NCBI GenBank assembly: GCA_946493765.1
Contig: CAMMAZ010000001.1
Span: forward strand, 1-64,000
Origin: an uncultured Clostridia bacterium
GTDB taxonomy: Bacteria; Bacillota; Clostridia; Oscillospirales; Acutalibacteraceae
DNA: 64,000 nucleotides
Reading direction: 5' to 3'
This document shows, one piece after another, positions 56,491 to 64,000 of this stretch. The notes under the pieces were generated by a model. That model worked only from the letters and a program-made list of their open reading frames with translations, did no database searches and had not been told where the DNA came from. Position numbers and translations under genes: made by a program. The stretch's first letter is position 1; each line of letters starts with the position of its first letter.

Positions 56491-57704
56491 TATGCCCATT
56501 TTCCCTGGCTTTTTAGATCCGCGATGGTGGCTTCGTGCTCTTGCAGCGTATCACTATAATAAAAATTCATGTCTGTGTCGGTCACAAAATAAAAGGCTGT
56601 CACGCTGGTATCCGGTTCCAGTGCCGCTTCGATCGCCGCAATACTCGGGCTGCAAAGCGGTCCGGGCGGCAATCCTTCGATCTCATAGGTATCATAGCGG
56701 CTGCTGACATATTCGGAAGTGGGATCCGATTGCAGATGTAAAAACGACGGATCCGCAAGCCGGTTATAAAATACCTGCGCCACTTTTGGCATATCGGCGG
56801 CAGAGCTGCCGGATTCCAATTCGACCATTGACGCCATCGTCATGATCTCATGCATGGAATACCCCATTTCTTCCGCTTTAGCATACATATCGTCTGTCAG
56901 CAAGGAATCCAATTGTGCCAGCATTTTATTAATGGCGATCTGCGCGTTTTCCACACCGTCTATTTCATCGCCTTTGTAAAACATATAAGTTTCCGGATAC
57001 AAATAACCCTCCAGCAAATAATAAACCGATTCGCTTGGAATATCGTCGATAAAGGCATAGTTATATCTTCCGGTTTTCATCGCCGTCATAAAATCATCGA
57101 CCGAACAAACGCCTTTTTCCTCAAGAAGCGCACTGATTTCGTCGATTGATGCGCCCTCTTTGATGGTCACTTCCACCTGTTCGGCCTGTGCGCCAACTGA
57201 TTGCAACTGACTGATCAGTCCCGCATATCCCATGGATTTATCTAAGGTATAAACACCGTATTGGTATGTACCGTCGGCTTTTTTCAGCTTTGAATAAACC
57301 CGGAAAATCAAGGGATGTTCTATCAATCCGTTATCATGCAGGATATTGGCTATATCTTCTGTAGATGCGCCTTTCGGAATTTCCACCTGGACTTCCGTGA
57401 CCCGGCTGGTTGTCGCACCGATCACATCCATAGCGACCGATAAAATGCCGAGCGCCAAGCCGGCGGAAATCAAGACGATCACCACCACCCAGATGATGCT
57501 TTTTAAGAGTCTGTATTTTTTCGGGCGTTTAGGTGGTTTTTCTTTTTTCACCGGTTTTTCTTCCGGTATTTGCGCCTTTTCTTCCGGCATTTCAACTTTC
57601 TGCGTTTTTGAAAGCGGATCCGTGCTTTGGTCATTCGGATCTTCATCAAATTTTAAATTCAATTCATCAAAAATTTCATTTAAATCTGTGTTTTTGTTTT
57701 CCAT
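56490..57704 (-). CDS. mltG: endolytic murein transglycosylase MltG
   Basis: 404 residues. A charged, proline-rich cytoplasmic N-terminus of about 70 residues, one membrane helix (about 70-92), LysM-like domain (EVQIPKGASTEDIANILHDNG in outline), and the YceG catalytic domain with MTMASMVELESG holding the Glu, and YEIEGLPPGPLCSPSIAAIEAAL. It cuts nascent glycan strands and so sets their length. The start codon follows GGAAATC. It overlaps the 5-FCL gene upstream by 29 bases. Confidence 0.93.
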   Translation of the reverse strand: MENKNTDLNEIFDELNLKFDEDPNDQSTDPLSKTQKVEMPEEKAQIPEEKPVKKEKPPKRPKKYRLLKSIIWVVVIVLISAGLALGILSVAMDVIGATTSRVTEVQVEIPKGASTEDIANILHDNGLIEHPLIFRVYSKLKKADGTYQYGVYTLDKSMGYAGLISQLQSVGAQAEQVEVTIKEGASIDEISALLEEKGVCSVDDFMTAMKTGRYNYAFIDDIPSESVYYLLEGYLYPETYMFYKGDEIDGVENAQIAINKMLAQLDSLLTDDMYAKAEEMGYSMHEIMTMASMVELESGSSAADMPKVAQVFYNRLADPSFLHLQSDPTSEYVSSRYDTYEIEGLPPGPLCSPSIAAIEAALEPDTSVTAFYFVTDTDMNFYYSDTLQEHEATIADLKSQGKWA

Positions 57705-58323
57705 TTTGATTTCCTTTCTGCTGGTTTTTCCTGCCGACGTGCGCGCGAATCACAAATCGGTCGGTCACGACGGTATCCGACGCTCTGTCGAATCTTCCGA
57801 AAATCAATTTGTTTTTAATACAGTTATGGTAACATAAACCGATCGTCGGTCCATGATAGTTTGATAAAAAACGGTCATAATAGCCCTTGCCGTAGCCCAA
57901 ACGGTAGCCTTGCCTGTCGAAACAAAGACCCGGAACAATGCAAACACTGTTTTGAAACAGTTTGACTTTATTGGCTTCCACTGCTTCCGGTTCATCCACG
58001 CCAAATGTGCGGGGTTTGAGCTCCTCCAGAGATCGAATCAAATAAAATTCCATTTCTCTGGTATTTTCCACACAACGCGGCACGGCAACCTGCTTGCCGC
58101 TTTCCAATGCATAGCGAATCAACGCCCGCGTGTCCACTTCGATCGGTGTGGACACATAGGTCAAAATAAGCTTTGCATTTTGGAATTTATGAAGCTGTTT
58201 GACCCGCTGCAAAACAGCCTCATCCATTTTTTGTTTTTGTTCGGTTGTTAATGCATTGCGTTTTTCTTTATAAAAAGTACGCAAATTACGTTTGTATTCA
58301 CGAATATCTTTTATTTGCCCCAT
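57676..58323 (-). CDS. 5-formyltetrahydrofolate cyclo-ligase
   Basis: 215 residues. The N-terminal KRNLRTFYKEKRNAL has the substrate-binding basic pattern, then LTYVSTPIEVDTRAL, VPGLCFDRQGYRLGYGKGYYDRFL with the ATP-binding loop, and an extended lysine-rich tail of about 20 residues that overlaps the mltG start and may not be structured. It converts 5-formyl-THF to methenyl-THF with ATP. In this operon it feeds folate that ThyX also uses. Confidence 0.9.
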   Translation of the reverse strand: MGQIKDIREYKRNLRTFYKEKRNALTTEQKQKMDEAVLQRVKQLHKFQNAKLILTYVSTPIEVDTRALIRYALESGKQVAVPRCVENTREMEFYLIRSLEELKPRTFGVDEPEAVEANKVKLFQNSVCIVPGLCFDRQGYRLGYGKGYYDRFLSNYHGPTIGLCYHNCIKNKLIFGRFDRASDTVVTDRFVIRAHVGRKNQQKGNQNGKQKHRFK

Positions 58324-58853
58324 TGCATTGCATCCTTCACAGCATTCGCCTTTTCTTCTCCGACAAATACCTTTGCAATGGCAAAAGCGAACAAATGTGC
58401 AGCCCCCGCACCTTTGGCGGTGATGATATGACCATCGGTTTCTACCGGATTCCCGGTCACCTGTGCGCCGTTCAATTCTTTTTCAAAACCGGGAAAGCAG
58501 GTGGCTCTTTTCCCATTCAGCAAATCTTTGTGCCCCAAAATCGAAGGCGCCGCACAGATCGCACAAATCAATTTCTTTTCCTTTTCGCAGAAATCCACAA
58601 ACGTCTGCACCATATCGGATTGTTCAAGATTTAAAGTGCCGGGCATGCCGCCGGGCAAAATCACAGCGTCTGCCTGTTCCGGAGAAACAAGCTTTTCCTC
58701 TGTATCCGCCGTGACGGTGATCCCATGCGCACCGGTGATCTGCCGACCGCCGACACCAACTGTTTTCACCTGTAGTTCACACCGGCGCAGAATATCCACA
58801 ACGCTTAACGCTTCGATTTCTTCAAATCCGTTTGCTAAAAATAAATAGATCAT
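58311..58853 (-). CDS. DJ-1/PfpI family protein
   Basis: 180 residues. Class-I glutamine amidotransferase-like fold: VYLFLANGFEEIEALSVVDILRR in outline (motif GFEEIEAL), the nucleophile Cys in CAICAAPSILG near 97, and GHIITAKGAGAAHLFAFAI at the end. The pattern matches YajL/DJ-1 proteins that protect against reactive aldehydes; the activity is debated. The start overlaps the tmk stop by 4 bases. Confidence 0.9.
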   Translation of the reverse strand: MIYLFLANGFEEIEALSVVDILRRCELQVKTVGVGGRQITGAHGITVTADTEEKLVSPEQADAVILPGGMPGTLNLEQSDMVQTFVDFCEKEKKLICAICAAPSILGHKDLLNGKRATCFPGFEKELNGAQVTGNPVETDGHIITAKGAGAAHLFAFAIAKVFVGEEKANAVKDAMQWGK

Positions 58854-59551
58854 TTTTTTATCTCCGTTTCTTTTTCAAAGTCATTTTCAAACAGCAGCGG
58901 TTTGATCAGACTTTCAATTTGTTTTGCAATGGTTTCAATCGCAAGCGGTTCATCCTCACAAAAGCACTGCACAACGTCCCAGTTTAGTTTTTGCGCTGCA
59001 TAAAGCGCTGCGGCTCTGCAATGTTCGAGATAATCGACATCCCGTTCATGAATATCCTTTTGCTTTTCATCTCCCTGATACCGGTGACTCATCAGCTTTT
59101 GCGAAATCGCCGGCGGCATATCCAGAAAGATGACTTTGTTCGGGCTCGGAATCCCCAAAAGACGGAATTCATAATCATAAAGCCAGTCAAGATAAGCATC
59201 CCACTCTTTTTGCGGCAGCTTTGACGCCTGGTGCACGGCGTTTGATGACGTGTAGCGGTCGGCTAAGATCAATGTTCCGTTTTGGAAATCGGTCTGCCAG
59301 TGCTGCTTAAAACTTGCATAGCGGTCAACGGCATAAAAGCTGGAGGCAGCATAGGCGTTCACATCCCCCGGATTTTCACCGAACTTTCCTGCCAGATACA
59401 TCTGCACCAGCGTGCTGGACGGATCGTCATAATCCGGTAATTTGATTTGTTTAAACGGGATTTGTGCGGTATGCAGAAAGTGCTTCAAAAGTGAAACCTG
59501 CGTTGATTTTCCACTGCCGTCCAAACCCTCGATCACAATTAATTTTCCCAA
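58850..59551 (-). CDS. tmk: thymidylate kinase-like nucleotide kinase
   Basis: 233 residues. P-loop IEGLDGSGKSTQ near residue 8, the DR(Y/H) motif LADRYTSSNAVHQ with the catalytic Arg, VIFLDMPP, and a lid with the RYQGDEKQKDIHERD region. It makes dTDP from dTMP; a related dNMP kinase role is possible as the lid differs from E. coli Tmk. Sixteen bases separate it from thyX, so dTMP synthesis and phosphorylation are co-transcribed. Confidence 0.88.
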   Translation of the reverse strand: MGKLIVIEGLDGSGKSTQVSLLKHFLHTAQIPFKQIKLPDYDDPSSTLVQMYLAGKFGENPGDVNAYAASSFYAVDRYASFKQHWQTDFQNGTLILADRYTSSNAVHQASKLPQKEWDAYLDWLYDYEFRLLGIPSPNKVIFLDMPPAISQKLMSHRYQGDEKQKDIHERDVDYLEHCRAAALYAAQKLNWDVVQCFCEDEPLAIETIAKQIESLIKPLLFENDFEKETEIKK

Positions 59552-59567
59552 AATGAAAAGACCATCC

Positions 59568-60329
59568 TCACAATGTTTTATATTTTTCGCGCACTTTCAC
59601 CATTTGTCCGCAGCTCATTTTTCCTTCCGGACACCCGCCGCGCAAACAAGGCGGGCCGGAATACTTGAATAAATTTGGGGCAACAGCTTTAACAAGTTTT
59701 AGCATTTCATCCGCCACCGCACGGATTTCCCACTGTGCGCGATTGCAGCAGCGATGAGAAAAGAAATTATATAAGCTCCTTGCGTTCATGGTGACGATCA
59801 TTTTGGTGTCACATGCGTTTGGCAACACAAATCTTGCGTCCTCGATCGCTTTTTTCTGTGCATTGCGTTTTGCGGTTTTTTCATCGATACCCTGCGCTTT
59901 CATCTGTTCAAAATGCTTGTTTTGCAAAATATCCGTTAAAGTTTCATAATGCTGCTGCGCCTGCTGCATCGCCGTTAAAAACGCCGCTTTTGCTTCCGGA
60001 ACGGCCTCGATTTCCGGCGGGACGACATATTCAAATTGATGTTCGGTCACATACCGCTGACTCTGCACCGAATAAGACCCGATCCGATGCCTTGTGATCT
60101 GTGCCAATAACGATCTGGAAACGCCCTCGATGCCAAATGTGAACGAAGCATGTTCAATCGGACTTTCGTGACCGATTTCGGCCAGCATTTCCACAAAACC
60201 GGCAGTTTTTTCATCTGTCAGTCCATCAAAAATATCCTGGATCTGCGCCGGCGAATAGCACAGTTTTGCAGCGGCCGCAACCACTTTTTCAGGTTCCGGC
60301 GTGTGGGAAATCAGCGTGACTTTCATCAT
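59568..60329 (-). CDS. thyX: flavin-dependent thymidylate synthase ThyX
   Basis: 253 residues. The N-terminal LISHTPEPEKVVAAAAKLCY is typical, HASFTFGIEGVSRSLLAQITRHRIGSYSVQSQRYV in outline carries the ThyX motif as RHRIGSYSVQSQRY, where SV replaces the consensus NE. MNARSLYNFFSHRCC near the end completes the FAD and dUMP sites. It makes dTMP with methylene-THF and NADPH and is the only thymidylate synthase in view. GGAGC precedes ATG 60329. It heads a minus-strand operon. Confidence 0.92.
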   Translation of the reverse strand: MMKVTLISHTPEPEKVVAAAAKLCYSPAQIQDIFDGLTDEKTAGFVEMLAEIGHESPIEHASFTFGIEGVSRSLLAQITRHRIGSYSVQSQRYVTEHQFEYVVPPEIEAVPEAKAAFLTAMQQAQQHYETLTDILQNKHFEQMKAQGIDEKTAKRNAQKKAIEDARFVLPNACDTKMIVTMNARSLYNFFSHRCCNRAQWEIRAVADEMLKLVKAVAPNLFKYSGPPCLRGGCPEGKMSCGQMVKVREKYKTL

Positions 60330-60360
60330 TTATTTGCTCCGTTTCTTGTTTTTTTCTCTC

Positions 60361-60389
60361 ATTATAACAAATCTTGCAGATAATATCAA
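60361..60389 (-). promoter_or_regulatory. sigma-A promoter of the thyX operon
   Basis: On the minus strand TTGATA (60389-60384), 17 bp, TATAAT (60366-60361). Confidence 0.8.
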
Positions 60390-60409
60390 TTTATTTCTTT
60401 AGAATTGTC

Positions 60410-60438
60410 TTGTAATTTTTCGGGAAATTTAGTATAAT
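60410..60438 (+). promoter_or_regulatory. sigma-A promoter of the M50-scpAB operon
   Basis: TTGTAA at 60410-60415, 17 bp, TATAAT at 60433-60438. It is back-to-back with the thyX promoter. Confidence 0.8.
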
Positions 60439-60459
60439 GCATAACATGAGGTGAGGAAA

Positions 60460-61182
60460 ATGCTAATGGAGTTATGGACCGCTGTTCGGAATGGCGACAT
60501 TTATTCTTTGATCGCTATTGTTTTAACGGCCGGTATCCTGCTTTTAATCTGTCTGCCGGTGCATGAACTGGCGCACGGTTATGCTGCTTATCGTCTTGGC
60601 GATAACACGGCCAAAAACATGGGCAGGCTCAGTTTTAACCCTTTTCGGCATCTGGACCTTTTGGGTTCGCTGATGATTTTGATTGTCGGGGTCGGTTATG
60701 CAAAGCCTGTTCCTGTCAATATGATGAATTTCAGAAATCCGAAAAAAGACATGGCGCTCACAGCTTTTGCAGGGCCCTTTTCGAATTTGTGCATGTGCAT
60801 TCTATTCACGCTGCTTTGGATTTTGCAATTAAGGTTTGTCCCTTTTCCTACCACGACAGCAGGATTGATCGTTTATCAGATTTTCTATTTTATCTTTGCA
60901 ACGGCGGCACAGATCAACATTTCTCTCGCTATTTTTAATTTGATTCCCGTTCCGCCGTTTGACGGTTCGAGGATTCTCGGCTATTTTATCAGCGACAGAC
61001 TGTATTATAAAATCATGGCGCATGAACGGGAGATTTTTATCATTGTGCTGATCGTGTTGGCAACCGGCTTTTTAAGCGGTCCGTTTTCTATTTTTGTCAG
61101 CAAAGTTTATCGCGGTATTGTCTGGCTGTTGTCGCTGCCTTTCGGAGGATTAACAGGGATTATCGGATTCGGAGGAATTTGA
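60460..61182 (+). CDS. M50 family site-2 metalloprotease (YwhC-like)
   Basis: 240 residues, about six membrane helices. The zinc motif HELAHGYAAYRLGD is in the second helix and the third ligand is in NLIPVPPFDGSRIL. It is of the compact type without PDZ or CBS domains, unlike SpoIVFB. Its target is unknown. A position before scpAB is common in Clostridia. The ATG at 60460 follows GAGGTGAGG closely; ATG 60466 is an alternative. The stop is 1 base before the scpA start. Confidence 0.85.
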   Translation: MLMELWTAVRNGDIYSLIAIVLTAGILLLICLPVHELAHGYAAYRLGDNTAKNMGRLSFNPFRHLDLLGSLMILIVGVGYAKPVPVNMMNFRNPKKDMALTAFAGPFSNLCMCILFTLLWILQLRFVPFPTTTAGLIVYQIFYFIFATAAQINISLAIFNLIPVPPFDGSRILGYFISDRLYYKIMAHEREIFIIVLIVLATGFLSGPFSIFVSKVYRGIVWLLSLPFGGLTGIIGFGGI

Positions 61183-61183
61183 T

Positions 61184-61930
61184 GTGACACAGGTCATGCA
61201 GTTTAAAATCGATGTTTTTGAAGGTCCGCTGGATCTTCTTTTGCATCTGATTGCAAAAAATAAATTAAATATCAATGACATTCCGATTTCGATTTTGGTG
61301 GATCAATATATCGAGCAGATCAATTTCTATAAAGAAAATAACATGGATGTCGCGAGTGAATTTCTGGAAATGGCTGCGCGGTTGATTTACTTGAAAACCG
61401 TTTCGCTGCTGCCAAAACACGAAGACGCCGATGCATTAAAATCCGAATTGACCGGCGAATTGATCGAATACCAGCTTTGCAAGCAAATGGCGGACAAGCT
61501 GTCCCAAATGACCGGCGGCTTCAAAACCACTGTGCGGGAACCTGTGAAGATTGATATTGATAAAGCCTATAAACGGGTGCATCCGGCAGATATTTTGATC
61601 GGCTATTATTTTGATGCTGTCGGCCGTGGCCAACGCCGGCTGCCGCCGCCGTCTGATGCGTTTGCCGGCATTGTTTCCAAAAAAATTGTTTCGGTTTCGT
61701 CAAAGATCGTTCATGTGCTGCGCAAATTGTGGAACGGCAGATCCATCCGGTTTTACACGCTGTTTTCCGACGCGAAATCCAAATCGGATATTGTCGCAAC
61801 ATTTTTGGCTGTGCTGGAACTTGTGAAATCCAAACGCATTGTCACACAGGACAAGCACGGTGAAACCATAGTAAAAATTGATAAAGGCGGAAGAACGCGT
61901 GGAAGAAAACAAAAACAAATCGATTCTTGA
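61184..61930 (+). CDS. scpA: segregation and condensation protein ScpA
   Basis: 248 residues. N-terminal FKIDVFEGPLDLLLHLIAKNKLNINDIPI in outline (motif FEGPLDLLLHLI), a helical middle, and a C-terminal winged helix (IVATFLAVLELVKSKRI). It is the kleisin that closes the SMC ring. GTG 61184 has GGAGG 8 bases upstream. It overlaps scpB by 32 bases. Confidence 0.95.
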   Translation: MTQVMQFKIDVFEGPLDLLLHLIAKNKLNINDIPISILVDQYIEQINFYKENNMDVASEFLEMAARLIYLKTVSLLPKHEDADALKSELTGELIEYQLCKQMADKLSQMTGGFKTTVREPVKIDIDKAYKRVHPADILIGYYFDAVGRGQRRLPPPSDAFAGIVSKKIVSVSSKIVHVLRKLWNGRSIRFYTLFSDAKSKSDIVATFLAVLELVKSKRIVTQDKHGETIVKIDKGGRTRGRKQKQIDS

Positions 61931-62489
61931 AGCAATTTTATTCGCCTGCGGCGAACCGGTGGAAACGGAACGAATCGCCCAGGTGATGCAGCTGGAACAA
62001 CAGGAGGTCGACCGGCTTGCCGATTTATTGGCACAGGAATATGATGAAAAAAGCGCTGGGTTTCAGCTGATCCGGTTAAATCAGAAATTGCAGCTTTGTT
62101 CCAGACCGGAATATTTTGACTATGTGCGTGACATACTGGAATTAAAACGGAACACGCCGTTATCACAGGCGGCTTTCGAGGTGCTTTCGGTGGTTGCCTA
62201 TAACCAGCCGGTCACCAAAAGTGTCATCGAACAGGTGCGCGGCGTGGATTGCTCCGGCGTGATCGCAAGCCTTTGCGAAAAAGGTTTGATCGAAGAAAAA
62301 GGGAGACTGGATCTGCCCGGCCGTCCGCTATTATACGGCACGACAGACGATTTTCTGCGATGTTTTTCCATGCGGGATTTATCCGACCTTCCCCCGTTGC
62401 CGGAGGATCCGGAGTCTTCAGAAGAAACGGAAGATTCTAAAGAATCCACGGTACCTGTAAACACAGATGAGGATTTGTTGCAATCATGA
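61899..62489 (+). CDS. scpB: segregation and condensation protein ScpB
   Basis: 196 residues with two winged-helix domains: ILEAILFACGEPVETERIAQ in the first, LSVVAYNQPVTKSVIEQVRGVD in the second, then LIEEKGRLDLPGRPLLYGTT. It ends with an acidic tail (ESSEETEDSKES) without structure. The GTG at 61899 is preceded by AAAGGCGG at 8 bases. ScpB dimers regulate the ScpA-SMC complex. It overlaps the DUF2953 gene by ATGA. Confidence 0.93.
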   Translation: MEENKNKSILEAILFACGEPVETERIAQVMQLEQQEVDRLADLLAQEYDEKSAGFQLIRLNQKLQLCSRPEYFDYVRDILELKRNTPLSQAAFEVLSVVAYNQPVTKSVIEQVRGVDCSGVIASLCEKGLIEEKGRLDLPGRPLLYGTTDDFLRCFSMRDLSDLPPLPEDPESSEETEDSKESTVPVNTDEDLLQS

Positions 62490-63106
62490 TCGCTGTTTGG
62501 ATTTTGCTTTTTATTTTCTTGGTTTTAGTGTTGGCGCTTTTTGCAAAGATTCAGATTCTCGTTTCTTATGAAAAAGAATTGCAAATCAAATTGAAATTTG
62601 GCTTTTTGCGCTTCACCCTGCTTCCCGCCAAAACAAAAAAGAAAAAGCGGACAAACCGGAAAAAAGCGACTAAGACAGATGAAAAGGTCTCCAAAAAAAA
62701 TGAGCCGGGGGTCAAACCGGATTATATGAAAATGCTAAAAAACATCCAAAACGCAATCTCCCCTTTTATTGAAATATTTAAAAAGTTCAAACGCCATGTT
62801 ATCATTGATCCTTTTCGTCTGCGGGCGGTGATGGTATCCGACGACGCTGCGGCGCTCGCCATACAGTACGGTGCGGTCTGTTCTGTGTTATATCCGGCAT
62901 TGTCAATGATGAACAACTGGTTTGATGTCAAAAACATGCAGGTCGATTTATCAGTCGATTATTTAAAAACAGATTTTGAATTGTTTTTCAAAACCGGTGT
63001 TCAGTTTCGGCTGATTTATGCATTGCATGCGGTATTTGGGTTATTAAAACAACTTGTGATATTCCGACAAAAATTTATGAAAACAAGAAGGAAGGAAGAA
63101 AAATGA
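62486..63106 (+). CDS. DUF2953 domain-containing protein
   Basis: 206 residues. One N-terminal membrane helix (about 3-21), then KIQILVSYEKELQIKLKFGFLRFTLLP in outline, a highly basic linker (KTKKKKRTNRKKATK), and a soluble part ending in FKTGVQFRLIYALHAVFGLL, the DUF2953 pattern. This family is linked to sporulation by its constant position before gerW in Clostridia (as YtfI in Bacillus). Overlaps of 4 bases at both ends couple it to its neighbours. Confidence 0.85.
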   Translation: MIAVWILLFIFLVLVLALFAKIQILVSYEKELQIKLKFGFLRFTLLPAKTKKKKRTNRKKATKTDEKVSKKNEPGVKPDYMKMLKNIQNAISPFIEIFKKFKRHVIIDPFRLRAVMVSDDAAALAIQYGAVCSVLYPALSMMNNWFDVKNMQVDLSVDYLKTDFELFFKTGVQFRLIYALHAVFGLLKQLVIFRQKFMKTRRKEEK

Positions 63107-63495
63107 GCGAAAAAATTAAAGAGATGATGGATGTAACGCTTGAAAAAATTAAGGCAATGGCAACTGCGGATACCATTATCGGCAACCCGATCCACGTCGA
63201 GGATACCACGATTCTTCCGGTTTCCAAAGTCACCTATGGATTTGCATCCGGTGGATCCGATTTTGCGGCGAAAAACCAGCCCGGGAAAGATCTATTTGGC
63301 GGCGGTGGTGGCGCCGGTATGACAGTGACACCGGTCGCTTTTCTTGCCATTCACAATGACAATGTAAAAGTGCTGTCAATCGATCAATCCGGCGATGGCA
63401 ATGCAATCGTAAATTTAATTCCGGAGTTGTTTGATAAGGTGACGTCTTTATTTAAAAAGAACGAAAAAGATAAGGACACATCCGAACAGAATTAG
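63103..63495 (+). CDS. gerW: spore protein GerW/YtfJ
   Basis: 130 residues. It shows ANTIIGNPI-like TADTIIGNPIHVEDTTILPVSK in outline (motif IIGNPI and ILPVSKVTYGFASGG), the glycine-rich GGGGGAGMTVTPVAFLAI, and an acidic/lysine tail. In Bacillus YtfJ is made in the forespore and GerW in Streptomyces is needed for proper germination. ATG 63103 overlaps the previous gene by 4 bases. A hairpin follows directly. Confidence 0.92.
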   Translation: MSEKIKEMMDVTLEKIKAMATADTIIGNPIHVEDTTILPVSKVTYGFASGGSDFAAKNQPGKDLFGGGGGAGMTVTPVAFLAIHNDNVKVLSIDQSGDGNAIVNLIPELFDKVTSLFKKNEKDKDTSEQN

Positions 63496-63501
63496 TAATG
63501 A

Positions 63502-63542
63502 ATCATCACCTGCCGCATATACTTTTATCGGCGGGTGATGAT
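63502..63542 (+). promoter_or_regulatory. hairpin enclosing the ribosome binding site of the next gene
   Basis: A 14-position stem with one mismatch (63502-63515 with 63529-63542) has a 13-base loop. Its descending arm is the GGCGGGTG ribosome binding site of the dac gene and ends 1 base before the start codon. The T tract after it is short (TTTT interrupted), so it is a poor terminator and a good candidate for translational control. Confidence 0.6.
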
Positions 63543-63543
63543 T

Positions 63544-64000
63544 TTGATCAAAAAAATACTCTGTTTTTTCTGTGCTTTATGTTTAGTCGTCCCCTATTGC
63601 AGAACACGCGCTTTGTCGGTTTCAGCACAGGCTTATGTGTTGTATTGTCCATCGACAAGTGAAGTTGTTGCATCCGGAAACGCTACAAAGCGTATGTCAA
63701 TGGCCAGTACAACCAAAATCATGACAGGCCTTTTGTTATGTGAAAGCGGCGATTTGGACAAAACTGTCGCAATCAAAAAAGAAATGGTGATGGTGGAAGG
63801 TACCTCTGCCGGTTTGCGCGCCGGCGATGTTATTTCCCGAAAAGATCTGTTATATGGTCTGATGCTGGAATCCGGAAATGATGCAGCAAATGTGATCGCT
63901 TATGAAATCGGAGGCAATAAAGAAAATTTTGCAAAACTGATGAATCAAAAAGCGGCACAGATCGGCATGAAAAACACGAATTTTATCACACCCAGCGGAT
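63544..64000 (+). CDS. D-alanyl-D-alanine carboxypeptidase, DacF-like (partial, cut by window edge)
   Basis: 152 codons are visible. A signal peptide (about residues 1-30, hydrophobic LCFFCALCLVV) leads to the S11 peptidase domain. Seen are STTKIMTG (the SxxK nucleophile, residues 57-60), LMLESGNDAANVIAYEIGG (SxN-type SGN) and the beginning of MKNTNFITPSG. The KTG box lies beyond the edge. The TTG at 63544 is preferred for ribosome binding site spacing; an ATG at 63538 is in frame. The position after gerW suggests a sporulation (cortex) carboxypeptidase like DacF, made in the forespore (inference). Confidence 0.88.
   Translation, partial: MIKKILCFFCALCLVVPYCRTRALSVSAQAYVLYCPSTSEVVASGNATKRMSMASTTKIMTGLLLCESGDLDKTVAIKKEMVMVEGTSAGLRAGDVISRKDLLYGLMLESGNDAANVIAYEIGGNKENFAKLMNQKAAQIGMKNTNFITPSG

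Noticed and set aside
60460-61182. M50 protease as SpoIVFB, the processor of pro-SigK
   Set aside because: It has the compact YwhC-like form without the C-terminal CBS domain and sits in the scpAB operon; spoIVFA is absent.

Overview
The window reads as chromosomal DNA of a low-to-mid GC, endospore-forming anaerobic Firmicute of the class Clostridia. Oscillospirales (the old Ruminococcaceae) is the best guess. The pointers are sigK, gerW, a dgt-dnaG-rpoD operon, an hprK-murB-rapZ-whiA-dnaE run, an M50-scpA-scpB-DUF2953-gerW-DD-carboxypeptidase run, consensus sigma-A promoters with 17-bp spacers, strong AGGAGG-type ribosome binding sites and tight gene overlaps. I saw no rRNA, tRNA, CRISPR array, insertion sequence or prophage. 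The order-level assignment is inference from gene order.

Layout. (1) 84-5530: a promoter, a short leader ORF and a terminator, then two ABC exporter half-transporters with unusual N-terminal PH-like and zinc-ribbon domains on either side of a DUF1854 protein. (2) 5.5-11.3 kb: membrane proteins, two FAD oxidoreductases and the late sporulation sigma factor gene sigK, mostly on the minus strand. (3) 11.4-27.7 kb: an exopolysaccharide/capsule locus of Wzx/Wzy type. It has three GT4 glycosyltransferases, a pyruvyl transferase, an O-acetyltransferase, a heparinase-like lyase, EpsG-like polymerase, flippase, UDP-ManNAcA synthesis (wecB, wecC), an initiating sugar-phosphate transferase, and a Wzz/BY-kinase/PHP-phosphatase control module with its own promoter. 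(4) 27.7-36.9 kb: an ECF vitamin transporter, SbcCD and a divergent LigA. (5) 36.9-43.3 kb: a DEDD exonuclease, rpmE, a YigZ protein, and dgt-dnaG-rpoD-rrf2. (6) 43.3-47.0 kb, minus strand: a tyrosine recombinase with a dif-like palindrome in its leader, a GNAT enzyme, a DD-carboxypeptidase and a flavin reductase. (7) 47.1-55.2 kb: hprK-glucokinase-murB-rapZ-whiA-dnaE. (8) 60.3-55.3 kb, minus strand: thyX-tmk-DJ-1-5-FCL-mltG-U32. (9) 60.4 kb to the end: the M50-scpAB-gerW-dac operon, cut by the window edge.

The most notable signals are four. A dnaG gene with no ATG/GTG/TTG start has a perfectly placed AUC codon. A sigma-H-type promoter with an embedded 0A box lies ahead of dgt-dnaG-rpoD. A 14-bp perfect palindrome with dif-like 11-6-11 geometry sits in the leader of a single Xer-type recombinase. 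The PH/zinc-ribbon ABC exporter pair with DUF1854 sits behind a leader ORF and terminator and has no evident substrate. Several hairpins overlap start sites (CmpB-like gene at 6988, dac gene at 63544), suggesting RNA-level control.

Intergenic stretches are short. None exceeds about 300 bases without an annotated element.
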